A stretch of DNA of 64,000 bases from Roseateles depolymerans (GTDB lineage: Bacteria; Pseudomonadota; Gammaproteobacteria; Burkholderiales; Burkholderiaceae_C): contig NZ_QUMT01000002.1 of assembly GCF_003387155.1 (NCBI RefSeq), positions 873,694 to 937,693 on the forward strand, written 5' to 3'. Below the pieces are notes generated by a model. That model did not search any database. It saw only the letters and a list, made by a program, of their open reading frames with translations, and was not told where the DNA came from. Of the stretch, positions 42,313-51,739 are shown piece after piece. Numbering within the stretch: position 1 is the first letter of the stretch; every line of letters starts with the position of its first letter. Position numbers and translations under genes: made by a program.

Positions 42313-43829
42313 GCGCCGCCCTCGGGATTCATCGTCTTGGTCCAGTTCTGTTCGGACGCCTTCACCGCTTCCCCCAGGCTCTTGAGGTCGTGGCCGGGCA
42401 CCGACTGCGGCAGCGGGTCCAGACCCAGCGTGGCCACCAGCTGGCTGTAGGCGCCTTGGAGTGCACCGTAGGTCTGATACAGGCGCAGCTCCGACATCAT
42501 CGCCGCCGCGGACGCACGGATTTCCTCCAGCTTGCCCTGGCTGTTGGCAGTGGCGGCATTGCGGGTGTAGCCCAGAATGCGCTGCTCCACGCCGTTGAGC
42601 TGCTCGGTCAGTTCAAACTGGCGCAGGCGCCCCTGGTAATCCAGGCGAGCCACATGCACCTGGGTCAGTACGGCCATGTTCAGCGCCAGACGCTGCTGGC
42701 GCACGAGATCCAGCTGGGCCTGCGCCATGCCGCGGATGTTGCTGGCATTCAGCACGTTAAAGAGGTTCCAGCTCACCCGCAGACCAGCATCGCCCCACTG
42801 GCGGTTCACCAGGAAGCTGTTGCTGTCGTAATGCCCGCCGACGCTGAATTCCAGACCGGGCATCAGACGCGCCAGGGCTTTGCGGGTCTCCAGCACGCCG
42901 ATGCGTTCGTTGTACTGCGCCTCGACCAGTTCCGGCCGACGCATCAGGGCCGCTTCTTCCATGCCGGCCGCCGGCAGGCTGATGCGGGGCGCCTGCATCG
43001 ACGACGGCATCTGCACGGTGAAGCTCTTGCCCGGCTCCAGGTTCATGATGGCGGCCAGGCGGGGCTTGGCCTGGGCCAGTTCATCCCGCACCGCTTCGAG
43101 CTGGCGCACGATGTCCAGCAACTGGCGCTGGTAATTCAGCGCTTCCAGCGGCGAGCGGAGTTTCTCGACCTCCACCTTGCGCGAATCCTCCAGCGCCCGG
43201 CGGGACATCTCCAGCACCGGCTCGATCTTGCCTTCCAGCATCTGGGCGCCGGCGGCTTGCCAGTAGGCCTGCGCGGTCTGCTGCATCAACAGGTGCAGCA
43301 CCTTGCGGCGGCGTTCTTCGGCCACCAGCACACGGTCGGCCTGCTGACGGGCGCCGTAGTAGCTGACGCCGAAGTCCAGCACGTTCCAGCTCAAGGTGAG
43401 GTCGGCGGTGTTGCGTTCACGGTCCGAGGAGGTGGAAGGCTCCAGGGACTGCTGGCCGCTCAGCACGCTGCGGGAGGAGGACGCCAGCTCGCTGTCGCGC
43501 CAGTTGTAGCCGGCGGACAAGGCCAGCTTGGGCAGCAGGTCGCTGCGCGAGAGGTCCAGCTGTCGCTGGGCCACCGCCGCTTCCATCAGCTTGACGCGAT
43601 GGTCCAGGTTGTACTTGATGGCACGGGCCATCGCCTCTTCCAGCGAGATCGGTCCCTGGATGGGCTCCTGCTCCTGGGTCAGCTGCTGGCGGTCCGCCTG
43701 GATCAGGCTTTGCCGCTCATCAAAGGTCAAGGCCTGCGGCCCCACGGCGCATCCGGTCAGTCCAGCGGCCAGCAGGGCCAGCGCGGCAAGCGCCATCGGG
43801 GTGCGGCGGGGCAGTCGTTCCATCGTCAT
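42309..43829 (-). CDS. TolC-family outer-membrane channel lipoprotein
   Basis: A 506-residue outer-membrane efflux protein. The lipoprotein signal peptide ends LLAAGLTGCAVG (lipobox LTGC). Long heptad helices (YNLDHRVKLMEAAVAQRQLDLSRSDLLPKLALSAGYNWRD, shown in two parts in the translation) and strands such as LTLSWNVLDFGVSYYGARQQADR repeat twice, the TolC pattern. GGAGA eight bases before ATG 43829 supports the start. It follows the giant surface protein gene by 32 bases and is coupled to the adaptor genes, so it is the dedicated exit channel for that protein by inference. Confidence 0.92.
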   Translation of the reverse strand: MTMERLPRRTPMALAALALLAAGLTGCAVGPQALTFDERQSLIQADRQQLTQEQEPIQGPISLEEAMARAIKYNLDHRVKLMEAAVAQRQLDLSRSDLLPKLALSAGYNWRDSELASSSRSVLSGQQSLEPSTSSDRERNTADLTLSWNVLDFGVSYYGARQQADRVLVAEERRRKVLHLLMQQTAQAYWQAAGAQMLEGKIEPVLEMSRRALEDSRKVEVEKLRSPLEALNYQRQLLDIVRQLEAVRDELAQAKPRLAAIMNLEPGKSFTVQMPSSMQAPRISLPAAGMEEAALMRRPELVEAQYNERIGVLETRKALARLMPGLEFSVGGHYDSNSFLVNRQWGDAGLRVSWNLFNVLNASNIRGMAQAQLDLVRQQRLALNMAVLTQVHVARLDYQGRLRQFELTEQLNGVEQRILGYTRNAATANSQGKLEEIRASAAAMMSELRLYQTYGALQGAYSQLVATLGLDPLPQSVPGHDLKSLGEAVKASEQNWTKTMNPEGGA

Positions 43830-43861
43830 CTTGTGCTTCTCCTCTGAATCTTGTCGTGGCC

Positions 43862-46800
43862 TCAGGCCGTTGTGTGTCGGGCGGCGTCCAGGAACTGCTC
43901 CCACTGCTGGCGCTCGGCCTGCCAGGCGGCGTGGCCGTGGCGATTGAACTGGGCGGCCAGGCCGGGGCGGCCTGCGGGCGCGGGCGCTGCGGGGTCGCTG
44001 TCGCTGCCGCTGTGGCTGTCGCTCAGGCGGCCTGCACCGGGGGCCGTGGCAAGGGCCGCGGCCGTACGCGCTTCGGGCGACTCCGGGGCCTTGCCGGCCA
44101 CCGATGCACGCTCAGCGTCGCTCCCTTGTGCGGAGGGACGCGACTCCAGCGGTGCGGCGCTGCGCGGACCGCTGCTCGGCTTGACGTCCACCTCCACCAC
44201 ATTGGAGACGCGCTGGCCCTTGCTGTCCCGCACCACCACCTCGATGGACAGCTTCTGGCTCAAACCGGCCGGGGCACGGCCCACCAGGGTGTTGGTCACC
44301 GGGTCGTACTTCAGCCATGCAGGCAGCGGACGGCCATTGGCCAGTTTCACTTCGACGGTGACCGGGCCGTCACGGCCCAGGGCGGACAGCGTGTCGATGG
44401 GCAGGGCGATGCGCATCGGCTCGCCGGCGTTGACCGAATAGCCCCGGGTCGCTTCCAGGCCCGACAGGTTGCGGGTGGCGGACTCGGCCGTGTCGCGGGC
44501 CGGGCCCGAAGGCACCGGCACCGGCGTTGCGACCACGTTTCGGTCCAGCGCATTGGGCTGGAGCGGCACCGACAGGCCCAGCGCCACCGGCAAGGCCGTG
44601 GAGGCCGAGCTGTCGCGGCCGCTCAGGGTCGCAGCCTGGGGCGCGTCCACGCTGGGCAGGGACGGACCCGCATCGAAGGTGATCGGGGGCGAGTAGGGCG
44701 CGATCACGGGGATGGCGACCGGCGCCGGCGCCGGGGCAGGCGGGTCGGCGGGCAGCGGCGGGGGAGCGACCGGTGAGACCGCATAGGCCGGGCCGCTGGC
44801 GCTGGACGCCAGCGCGTTGCCGGCGGTATCCGCGATGCCGCTGGCCGTGGCCGCCAGGTTCAGGCTGACCTGGCCGGCGCCCACGATCTGCCCCACTTCG
44901 ACCACATAGGTGCGGCCGTCCACCTGCGTCACGCCCAGCACGGCGGCGCTGGCATTGCCGGTGGTGCTCAGGGTGAAGTCCGCCGCATCCACGCCGGAGA
45001 CGTTCTCGGTGAAGCTGACCTGATAACGCACCGGCTGGCCGGAGGTGGCGCTGCCGTCCAGTCGGGTGATGGCGGCGACGGTCGGGGTGACCGCATCGAC
45101 GCGAATGCCGCTGGTGGCCCCCACGCCGGTGAGCGTGGTCGCTGCGGTATTGCCCACTGCATCCCGCAACGCGGCGCCGTTGGCATCGAGGCTGCCCGCC
45201 AGGGCAATGCCGGTGGCGGCTTGCTGGCCTGCCTGCACGGTGTAGCGAAACAGCAGCGCATTGCTGCCGGAGCCGGACACATAGTCGGCGTAGGCGATGC
45301 GGCCATCCTCCAGCGTCACGGCCAGGCGCGGTGCCGCGCCATTGCCCGACACCGTCACCGCTTCGCTGTAGTTGACGGTGATGTCCAGCGCCTGCCCAGC
45401 CACATAGGTGCCGGCGGCCGGCAACTGCACCCCCGTCACCGTCGGCGCGACGCCGTCGATCCGGATGGCATGCTGGGCGGCCAGCGAATCCCCGCCGCCG
45501 GGCGTCGGCAGGGCGAGGACCGCGTCGAACTGCGTGGCGCTGCGGATGCTGGCGCCGTTCAGGGCCAGGGCGGCGGACGAGGCGTAGTCCAGGCGCGTCG
45601 TGGTGTCGCCAGCCTGCACCACATACCGGAAGGTGAGGGTGTTGGTGCCGGAGCCGGACACATAGACCGCCTGCCGGTCCACCGCACCGGTTTCCAGCAA
45701 CAGGCTGGGCGTGCCGTTGCTGGCGTCGACCACCACCGCCTGGTCGAAGGTGATGGTGGTGGTGACGATGTCGCCCACCTTGTAGCCGCCATCCGGGGTG
45801 GGGGTGTTCACGCCGGTGATGGTCGGGAAGGTGGGATCGACGCTGACGGTGACCGTGTCGGTGTCCGTGCGCGCCGGGCCACCGCTGTTGCCCAGGTCAT
45901 CGGTGGTGATCTGCAGGCTGGCCGGGCCTCGATAGCCTGCCGTCGGCGCAAAGCTCAGGCCTTGCAGCGCCGCATTGATGTCGGCCACGCTGCCGGTGAA
46001 CGTCATCGTGGCGTCGGCGCTGCCGGTGCCCACGGCAAAGCTCAGGCCGTTGACGCCGGACAGGCTGAGCGTGCCATGGCTGGCGGTCAGGGTGACCTGC
46101 ACCAGGCCGTTGCCGGCGTCTGCATCGCTGATGGACAGGGCATTGCCTTGCGCGGTGCCGAACACCAGCGTGCCGTCCTGGAAGACATGCTGCTCAGCCA
46201 CCGGGGTCTGGTTGACCGGCGTGTCGTTGGTGCTGGTGACCGCCACGCTGCGCACCACCGTGTTGCTGTCGGTGCTGCCGTCATTCACCGTGATGCTGAT
46301 GGCACGGGTGGCGGTGTTGGGCGCTTCCGAGCTGTTGCTGTAGGTGACCGAGCGCAGGGCGGCCTGCCACTGCGCGGCCGTGGCGGTGCCGCCGGCGGAG
46401 CTGAGGGAGAGCACGCCGGTGGCCGCGTTGTAGCTGCCACTGATGTTGCCGAATTGCGTGGCGTCCCCATTGATGAAGCTCAGCAGGTCCTGGGTCGTCT
46501 GCAGGTTGCCGGTGATGGCGACCGTGGCGCTGACCAGCGTCGGGCTGTCGGCATCGGAGATGACTAGCGCCGGCGCAATGGCCACGGGCGATGCGGCCTG
46601 CCCATCGAGTTCCTGGAACACCGGGGTGCCGGTGCCGCCGCTGAGCACGGGGGTGTCGTCCACCGGTACGACATTCACGGTGCGGCTGACCGAGTTGCTG
46701 TCGACGCCGCCGTCGTTGACGGTGAAGCTGATGGTGCGGGTCGAGGCACTGGGTGTGTCCGACGTGTTGGCGTAACTCACGCTGCGTAGCGCGGCTTGCC

Positions 46801-49800
46801 ACTGCGCCACGGTGGCGGTGGCGCCGGCCGAGCTGAGCGAGAGCACGCCAGTGGAGGCGTCGTAGCTCCCGATGATGTTGCCGTAGGTCGTGAAGTTGGT
46901 GTTGATGAAACCCAGCACATCCGCGCCGGACTGGAAGTTGCCCGTGACGGCGACCGTGGCGCTGGCCAGGGTGGTGCTGTCCGCATCCGACAGGGTCAGG
47001 CCGCTGTCGACCACCACCGGGGTGCCAGCCACCTGATTGCCTTCGGTGAAGGTGGCGCTGCCGCCCGAGGCGCCGAGCACCGGTGGGATGTCCACCGAGA
47101 CCACATTCACGTTCCGCGTGCCGGCCGCACTGGTCTTGGTGCCGTCACTCACGGTGAAGGCAATGGTACGGGTGGCCGTGTCCGGGTCGAATGAGGTGTT
47201 GGCGTAATTGACGCTTCGCAGCGCGGCCTGCCATTGCGACACAGTGGCGGTGCTGCCGGCCGAGGTCAGGGTCAGCACGCCGGTGCCGGCGTTATAGCTG
47301 CCGATGATGTTGCCGTAGGTGACGCTGCTGGTGTTGGTGAACAGCAGCAGGTCTTCGCCGCTGCGGAAATTGCCGGCAATCTGCACCGCCGCGGAACTCA
47401 GCGTGGCGTTGTCCAGGTCGGAGACGGTCAGGCCAGGGTCCACCTGAGCCGGGCCCTGGTTTTCGGTGAAGGTGGCGCTGCCGCCGCTGTTGCTCAGCAG
47501 CGGGGTTTGGTCGGTCGCCGCCACGCTCACATTGCGGGTGCTGGTCAGGCTGTCGTCCGTCCCGTCGTTGACCTGGAAGCTGATCGTGCGGGTGGCGGTG
47601 TTGGGGGTGACCGCGGTGTCGGTGTAGCGCACGCTGCGCATGGCCGCCTGCCACTGGGCGGTGGTGGCGGTGCTGCCGGCCGAGGTCATGGTCAGCACGC
47701 CGGTGGCGCTGTTGAAGCTGGCGCTGATGTTGCCGTAGAGCGCGCTGTTGTTGTTGGAGAAGATCAGCAGATCCTCACCGCTGACAAAGTTGCCGGAAAT
47801 GCGGACGGTGGCGGACGCCATCGTGCTGCTATCGACGTCCGACAGGGTCAGGCCGCTGTCCACCACCACGGGGGTGGAGGCCGTGTTGTCACCCGCTGTG
47901 AAGGCCGCATTGCCCCCGGAGGTGGTGAGGATCGGGGCGTCGTTCACCGCCACGACGGTGACGGTGGAGGTGATGGCCAGGACGGTGGTGTCGGCCCCGC
48001 CATCGGCCGTGCCGCCGGTGTCCTTGACCGAGGTCAGCGTGATGGCACGGTTCCCGGCCGTTGGGGCTTCGCTGGTGTCGCTGTACGTCAGTCCGTTCAC
48101 CAGGGTCTGCGCCTGGGCCGCCGACAACCCGCCGGATTTGTCCAGGGTCACCGTGGCCACTCCACCACTGACGCTGACCGACACGGCAATGCCGAGGGTG
48201 GCGGTGGTGAGGCTGTTGCCGTTGAACAGGCCCACCGTGGTGCCGTCGATGGTGAGCCTTTCGCTGGCGCCGTCCGACACATTGCTGACGTTGAGCGTCA
48301 AGGTCCGCACCGATTGGCTGCTTTCGATGGTGCTGATCGCCGTGGTGCCGAAGAGGACGACTCCGGAACCGTTTTCTGTGAAGGCCGGGTTTTGGCCAGT
48401 CGCCGTCAGCGTCGGGGCATCGTTGACGGGCCGAACATCAATCGACACGTTGGAACTGACGCTGTTGTCGACGGAATCACCGTCATTGAGTCTGAACTGG
48501 ACGGTGCGGACCAGTGCAGCCGGATTGTTCCCGTCGTGGTTGAAGCCGATGTCGCGAACCAAGGCCTGGACGGCGGCGGGCGTGGCAGCGGCGTTGAAGC
48601 TGACCACCAGCGTGCCGGTGCCATTGCCGGTCGCCGTGCCGATGATGGTGCCGCCATAAGTGACGTTGGTGCCGGAAAGGCCGATCTGGCCGACACCCGT
48701 CCCCTCGTTCACGATGTTGAGGGAGTCCTGCGCGCCGGTCCCGCTCTGGTAATTGGTGACGATCTGGACGGTCAGGTTGCCGCCGGAGAAATCGGTGCTG
48801 TCGGTGTCGGTGACCGTGGCGTTCTGGCCCACGTCGATCTTCACCGTTCCGCTGCCTTCCAGGTAGGTGAAGGCGTCGCCGTTGAGATTGGCAATCACCG
48901 GGACGGCATTGCTGATCGCCGCTGAGACATTGAGGTCATCGATCGCCAATTGAGTGCCTAAGGTGGTGTCGAGGTGAACGATGCGAATTTCATCCACCGA
49001 GTTCCAGGGCAATTGGTCCGTGGGATCCACCACCAGGCCATTGCCGCCGGCGCCACCTGCGTAAGGCGCCGTGAAGTCAAAGATGGCACCGCTGACCTGG
49101 ACACCATTCCTGTAACCCAACAGTCTGTAGCGGGTGTCGCCGCCCAGCAGATCTTCCACGGTGATCGAGTTGAAGGCGAACTCCTCCCCGCTGTTTGACT
49201 TGATGACCAACTGATAGGCGTTGGGTGAGTTAGGACCCTCCACGATCAGGGCTTTGTCCTGGCTGTCATTGGCGAGATTGGTGTCCAGCGACTGATTGGT
49301 GCCAAACAGGCGGCTGCCAGCATCGAGATTGCCGAATTGGTCCGTGATGCCGAATCGCCAGCCGTTGAAGACAAGTTCCTGGCCGTAAGGAATGAAGTAA
49401 CGCTGGCCGCCGTCATCCGGCAGGATCAGCCCATCAAACGTCTCATAGCTCGGTGCGGCCAACAACGCGTTGTAGCCCGCGAGCGCGCGGCCCAGGTTGG
49501 CCGCCTCGATGGCGCCGGTGCTTCGTTCCAGCGTCCAATTGCCGCTGTAGGCCGCCGCGCCGGTGTTGTCGGTGGAGCCGGCCACATCCGCCGAGGTGAT
49601 GGCCGCGATCTGGTCGAGAAAGTGCTGACCCGCGCTGCCTTCTGCGGTTTTGCAGCCGTAGAGCAGCAGGTCACCATCTGCCGACAGGGCGGCGCCGATC
49701 GCCCTGAGCGCGTCTGCATGGGCGGCGATGGAATCGCTCGTGAGCCAGACCGTGCCGGCTTGTACCCGGCCGGTATCGCCGTGGGAAATCAGTGCAATGG

Positions 49801-50326
49801 CATCGATGTCGTGGCGGCCGCTCAGGTAGCTGGCCATCTGCGCAAAACCATCTTTGCTGCCGTCCAGAACGACGACTTCGATGCCGGCGGGCAGTGCGCT
49901 GATGATCTGCTGGGCGTTGGCCACCTGACCGTCCACGAAGACGATCTCATGACGCGCAGGGGCGGCCCCAGCGGTTGCCGCCGCAGTCGTCGTTTCTGAC
50001 GCCTGCGGGGTTTCTGGTGTCGCTGGTGTCGCTTGTGCGAGGGTCGGACGCACGTCGATGGACGCGTCACGGCTGTGGTCCTGCGCGGGGTGGTCGGCCA
50101 CCACGGCGGCTGCGGTCACGCCCACCGAGGCGTCGAACATCAGCCGCGGCTCCAGCGCCATCATGAGCGGGCTGCCTCCACCTGCCATGCCTGCGGTGGA
50201 GGACTCGGTGGATGCGGCGCCGGTCGGGCGCTGCGAGGGTCGATGGGACGGAGGATCGTATGGACGCAATGCCCGGCTGAGCGTACCCACGCGCGCGCCA
50301 AGCACGCGCTTCCAGAACTTGTCCAT
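43862..50326 (-). CDS. giant DUF4347/LEPR surface protein with tandem cadherin-like repeats
   Basis: A 2154-residue predicted secreted protein. A basic N-terminus is followed by the LEPR motif at residues 57-66 (ALEPRLMFDA), then a DUF4347 domain (about 125-295; EIVFVDGQVANAQQIISAL, DAIALISHGDTGRV, LLLYGCKTAEGSAG), a jelly-roll-like segment, and a long run of about 100-145-residue beta repeats, four of them closely alike. Bacterial Ig-like repeats and a putative Ig domain (LPAWLKYDPVTNTLVGRAP) follow. The extreme C-terminus is helical (FNRHGHAAWQAERQQWEQFL), possibly an export signal. GGGGAGG precedes the ATG. No RTX nonapeptides are evident. Probably an adhesin or matrix protein. Confidence 0.92.
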   Translation of the reverse strand: MDKFWKRVLGARVGTLSRALRPYDPPSHRPSQRPTGAASTESSTAGMAGGGSPLMMALEPRLMFDASVGVTAAAVVADHPAQDHSRDASIDVRPTLAQATPATPETPQASETTTAAATAGAAPARHEIVFVDGQVANAQQIISALPAGIEVVVLDGSKDGFAQMASYLSGRHDIDAIALISHGDTGRVQAGTVWLTSDSIAAHADALRAIGAALSADGDLLLYGCKTAEGSAGQHFLDQIAAITSADVAGSTDNTGAAAYSGNWTLERSTGAIEAANLGRALAGYNALLAAPSYETFDGLILPDDGGQRYFIPYGQELVFNGWRFGITDQFGNLDAGSRLFGTNQSLDTNLANDSQDKALIVEGPNSPNAYQLVIKSNSGEEFAFNSITVEDLLGGDTRYRLLGYRNGVQVSGAIFDFTAPYAGGAGGNGLVVDPTDQLPWNSVDEIRIVHLDTTLGTQLAIDDLNVSAAISNAVPVIANLNGDAFTYLEGSGTVKIDVGQNATVTDTDSTDFSGGNLTVQIVTNYQSGTGAQDSLNIVNEGTGVGQIGLSGTNVTYGGTIIGTATGNGTGTLVVSFNAAATPAAVQALVRDIGFNHDGNNPAALVRTVQFRLNDGDSVDNSVSSNVSIDVRPVNDAPTLTATGQNPAFTENGSGVVLFGTTAISTIESSQSVRTLTLNVSNVSDGASERLTIDGTTVGLFNGNSLTTATLGIAVSVSVSGGVATVTLDKSGGLSAAQAQTLVNGLTYSDTSEAPTAGNRAITLTSVKDTGGTADGGADTTVLAITSTVTVVAVNDAPILTTSGGNAAFTAGDNTASTPVVVDSGLTLSDVDSSTMASATVRISGNFVSGEDLLIFSNNNSALYGNISASFNSATGVLTMTSAGSTATTAQWQAAMRSVRYTDTAVTPNTATRTISFQVNDGTDDSLTSTRNVSVAATDQTPLLSNSGGSATFTENQGPAQVDPGLTVSDLDNATLSSAAVQIAGNFRSGEDLLLFTNTSSVTYGNIIGSYNAGTGVLTLTSAGSTATVSQWQAALRSVNYANTSFDPDTATRTIAFTVSDGTKTSAAGTRNVNVVSVDIPPVLGASGGSATFTEGNQVAGTPVVVDSGLTLSDADSTTLASATVAVTGNFQSGADVLGFINTNFTTYGNIIGSYDASTGVLSLSSAGATATVAQWQAALRSVSYANTSDTPSASTRTISFTVNDGGVDSNSVSRTVNVVPVDDTPVLSGGTGTPVFQELDGQAASPVAIAPALVISDADSPTLVSATVAITGNLQTTQDLLSFINGDATQFGNISGSYNAATGVLSLSSAGGTATAAQWQAALRSVTYSNSSEAPNTATRAISITVNDGSTDSNTVVRSVAVTSTNDTPVNQTPVAEQHVFQDGTLVFGTAQGNALSISDADAGNGLVQVTLTASHGTLSLSGVNGLSFAVGTGSADATMTFTGSVADINAALQGLSFAPTAGYRGPASLQITTDDLGNSGGPARTDTDTVTVSVDPTFPTITGVNTPTPDGGYKVGDIVTTTITFDQAVVVDASNGTPSLLLETGAVDRQAVYVSGSGTNTLTFRYVVQAGDTTTRLDYASSAALALNGASIRSATQFDAVLALPTPGGGDSLAAQHAIRIDGVAPTVTGVQLPAAGTYVAGQALDITVNYSEAVTVSGNGAAPRLAVTLEDGRIAYADYVSGSGSNALLFRYTVQAGQQAATGIALAGSLDANGAALRDAVGNTAATTLTGVGATSGIRVDAVTPTVAAITRLDGSATSGQPVRYQVSFTENVSGVDAADFTLSTTGNASAAVLGVTQVDGRTYVVEVGQIVGAGQVSLNLAATASGIADTAGNALASSASGPAYAVSPVAPPPLPADPPAPAPAPVAIPVIAPYSPPITFDAGPSLPSVDAPQAATLSGRDSSASTALPVALGLSVPLQPNALDRNVVATPVPVPSGPARDTAESATRNLSGLEATRGYSVNAGEPMRIALPIDTLSALGRDGPVTVEVKLANGRPLPAWLKYDPVTNTLVGRAPAGLSQKLSIEVVVRDSKGQRVSNVVEVDVKPSSGPRSAAPLESRPSAQGSDAERASVAGKAPESPEARTAAALATAPGAGRLSDSHSGSDSDPAAPAPAGRPGLAAQFNRHGHAAWQAERQQWEQFLDAARHTTA
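46225..47930 (-). repeat. four tandem cadherin-like coding repeats, about 142 residues each
   Basis: Each unit runs SGGSATFTE... LSDADS-TLASATV-ITGNF-SGEDLL-F-N ...YGNI-GSYN--TGVL-LSSAG-TAT--QWQAALRSV-Y-NTS--P-TATRTI-FTVNDGT. The four copies diverge moderately in protein but keep long DNA identities (for example the QWQAALRSV segment), consistent with duplication within the gene. Boundaries are approximate. Confidence 0.8.
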
Positions 50327-50426
50327 TCAACCTCCCCGATTGTCCTGTTCCCTTTGTCTGAGAATCATACGGGAAGGGTCTGACGGACAGCAGGGGGCCA
50401 AGCGGAGACTGTCGGTCCGCCGCCCT

Positions 50427-50440
50427 CAGGGAAAACCCTG
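50427..50440. promoter_or_regulatory. palindrome CAGGGAAAACCCTG before the giant-protein operon
   Basis: A 14-bp inverted repeat with 5-bp arms in the 154-base gap between the patatin stop and the giant-protein start. No T-tract follows on either strand, so an operator is likelier than a terminator. A possible -10 (TATGAT, minus strand 50369-50364) lies nearer the gene. Confidence 0.35.
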
Positions 50441-50480
50441 TGCAACATACGATGGGAGCAAGCGCTGAGGCGCGCCTGAG

Positions 50481-51716
50481 TCAGCCTTCGGCCAGACTGA
50501 GGGCCGGCGCCAGTCTCCGGTCCCTGGCCTGCGCCAGCTCCGACGGATGCAGCCAGGCCAGCAGCTTGTCCTTCTGCTGCATCGCGTCCTTTTCTCCAAG
50601 GGCCATCAGCTCCTGCGTGTAGCCCGGTTCAAACAGCAGATAGCTGGCCAGGGCGCCGCCCTGCGCATGGCCCTGCCGAGCGCCCGCGGACTTGAGCAGC
50701 AACTGCACCGGCCTGGGCAGACTGTCGATATGCCGCGCGGCAATAGCATCGAGCCGTTCACTGGGCGCGATGACCAGCGCATTCACCGGTCGCAGCGAAT
50801 GCTGTTCGCGCTGCTCCGGCGTGAGCATGGCCAAGGTGCGGTTGATGCGCTCCATCCGCTCGATGTCGACCGACAGCGCATCCAGGAAGATGCTGGACAG
50901 CGCATGCCCGGCCACCTGGGCCAGGCTGGGGTAGCGATGGTCCTGGGCGTCGCTCACGGCCGGCTCATGCATGCGACCGGCGCCAATAATCAACAGCTGC
51001 TTGGCGCCCAGATGGATGGCCGGAGACAGCGGCGCGCTCTGCCGCATCGACCCATCGCCATACCAGGCGCCAGCGCCCTCGTGATGCAGCCGCGTCGCCG
51101 GAAAGATGAAGGGAATGGCCGACGAGGCCAGCAGATGCTCATGCACCAGCATGGTGGGCGCTGCCAGACGCTGGGTGCGCACCCACGGCGTGATGGCGGC
51201 CCGGCTCTGATAGAAGCTGACGTGATGCCCGTTGCTGTAGCTGGAGGCGGTCACCGCGACGGCATGCAGATAGCGTCGGGCCAGCAGCGTGGGCAGGCGC
51301 TGCATCGGCACCAGGTCCCGCAGCAGGGAGGCCAGCGGCGTGTTGTCCAGCAGCGAGCGTGGGCGCCAGCGCCGCAGGGCCCAGCCCAGCGACATCATCG
51401 ACAGCCAGCGGGCGCCATTGCCCAGCATGTGAAGGGCATCGCAGCGGTAGACCTGCTCCGCATGCATCTGCGACCAGGCACTGACCAGCCGCCCCACGCC
51501 TTCCTCGAAGTCATCGGCATAACAGGCCAGGGCGGTGCCGTTGATGGCGCCGGCCGAGGTGCCGGTGATCACACCAAAGGGATTGCGCTTGCGCGCCTGC
51601 GGGGTGAGATGGTCGCGGCGCAGTTGCGCAATGGCCCGCAGTACCCCCACCTGGTAGGCAGCGCGGGCACCGCCGCCGCTGAGCACCAGGCCGGTCAGAG
51701 GGAGTTCATACATCAT
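50481..51716 (-). CDS. patatin-like phospholipase
   Basis: A 411-residue lipid acyl hydrolase. The oxyanion hole is LVLSGGGARAAYQVGVL, the nucleophile Ser54 is in VITGTSAGAING, and the catalytic aspartate is in WYGDGSMRQSAPL: a complete Ser-Asp dyad. It has no signal peptide and a C-terminal region of about 150 residues with helical character. It starts 23 bases after the chemoreceptor stop and ends the chemosensory operon. It could be an output enzyme of the pathway or a passenger; nothing in the sequence decides. Confidence 0.92.
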   Translation of the reverse strand: MMYELPLTGLVLSGGGARAAYQVGVLRAIAQLRRDHLTPQARKRNPFGVITGTSAGAINGTALACYADDFEEGVGRLVSAWSQMHAEQVYRCDALHMLGNGARWLSMMSLGWALRRWRPRSLLDNTPLASLLRDLVPMQRLPTLLARRYLHAVAVTASSYSNGHHVSFYQSRAAITPWVRTQRLAAPTMLVHEHLLASSAIPFIFPATRLHHEGAGAWYGDGSMRQSAPLSPAIHLGAKQLLIIGAGRMHEPAVSDAQDHRYPSLAQVAGHALSSIFLDALSVDIERMERINRTLAMLTPEQREQHSLRPVNALVIAPSERLDAIAARHIDSLPRPVQLLLKSAGARQGHAQGGALASYLLFEPGYTQELMALGEKDAMQQKDKLLAWLHPSELAQARDRRLAPALSLAEG

Positions 51717-51739
51717 GGACGTGGCCTCTCGACTCAGGC

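Noticed and set aside
46225-47930. CRISPR-like or mobile repeat array
   Set aside because: The repeats are in frame, protein-coding and about 426 bases long within one gene.
38047-50326. Ordinary type I secretion operon
   Set aside because: No ABC transporter with Walker A/signature motifs is encoded in the operon or beside it; only adaptor, channel and M50 components are present.
50427-50440. CAGGGAAAACCCTG as a terminator after the patatin gene
   Set aside because: The arms are only five bases and no T-tract follows on either strand.
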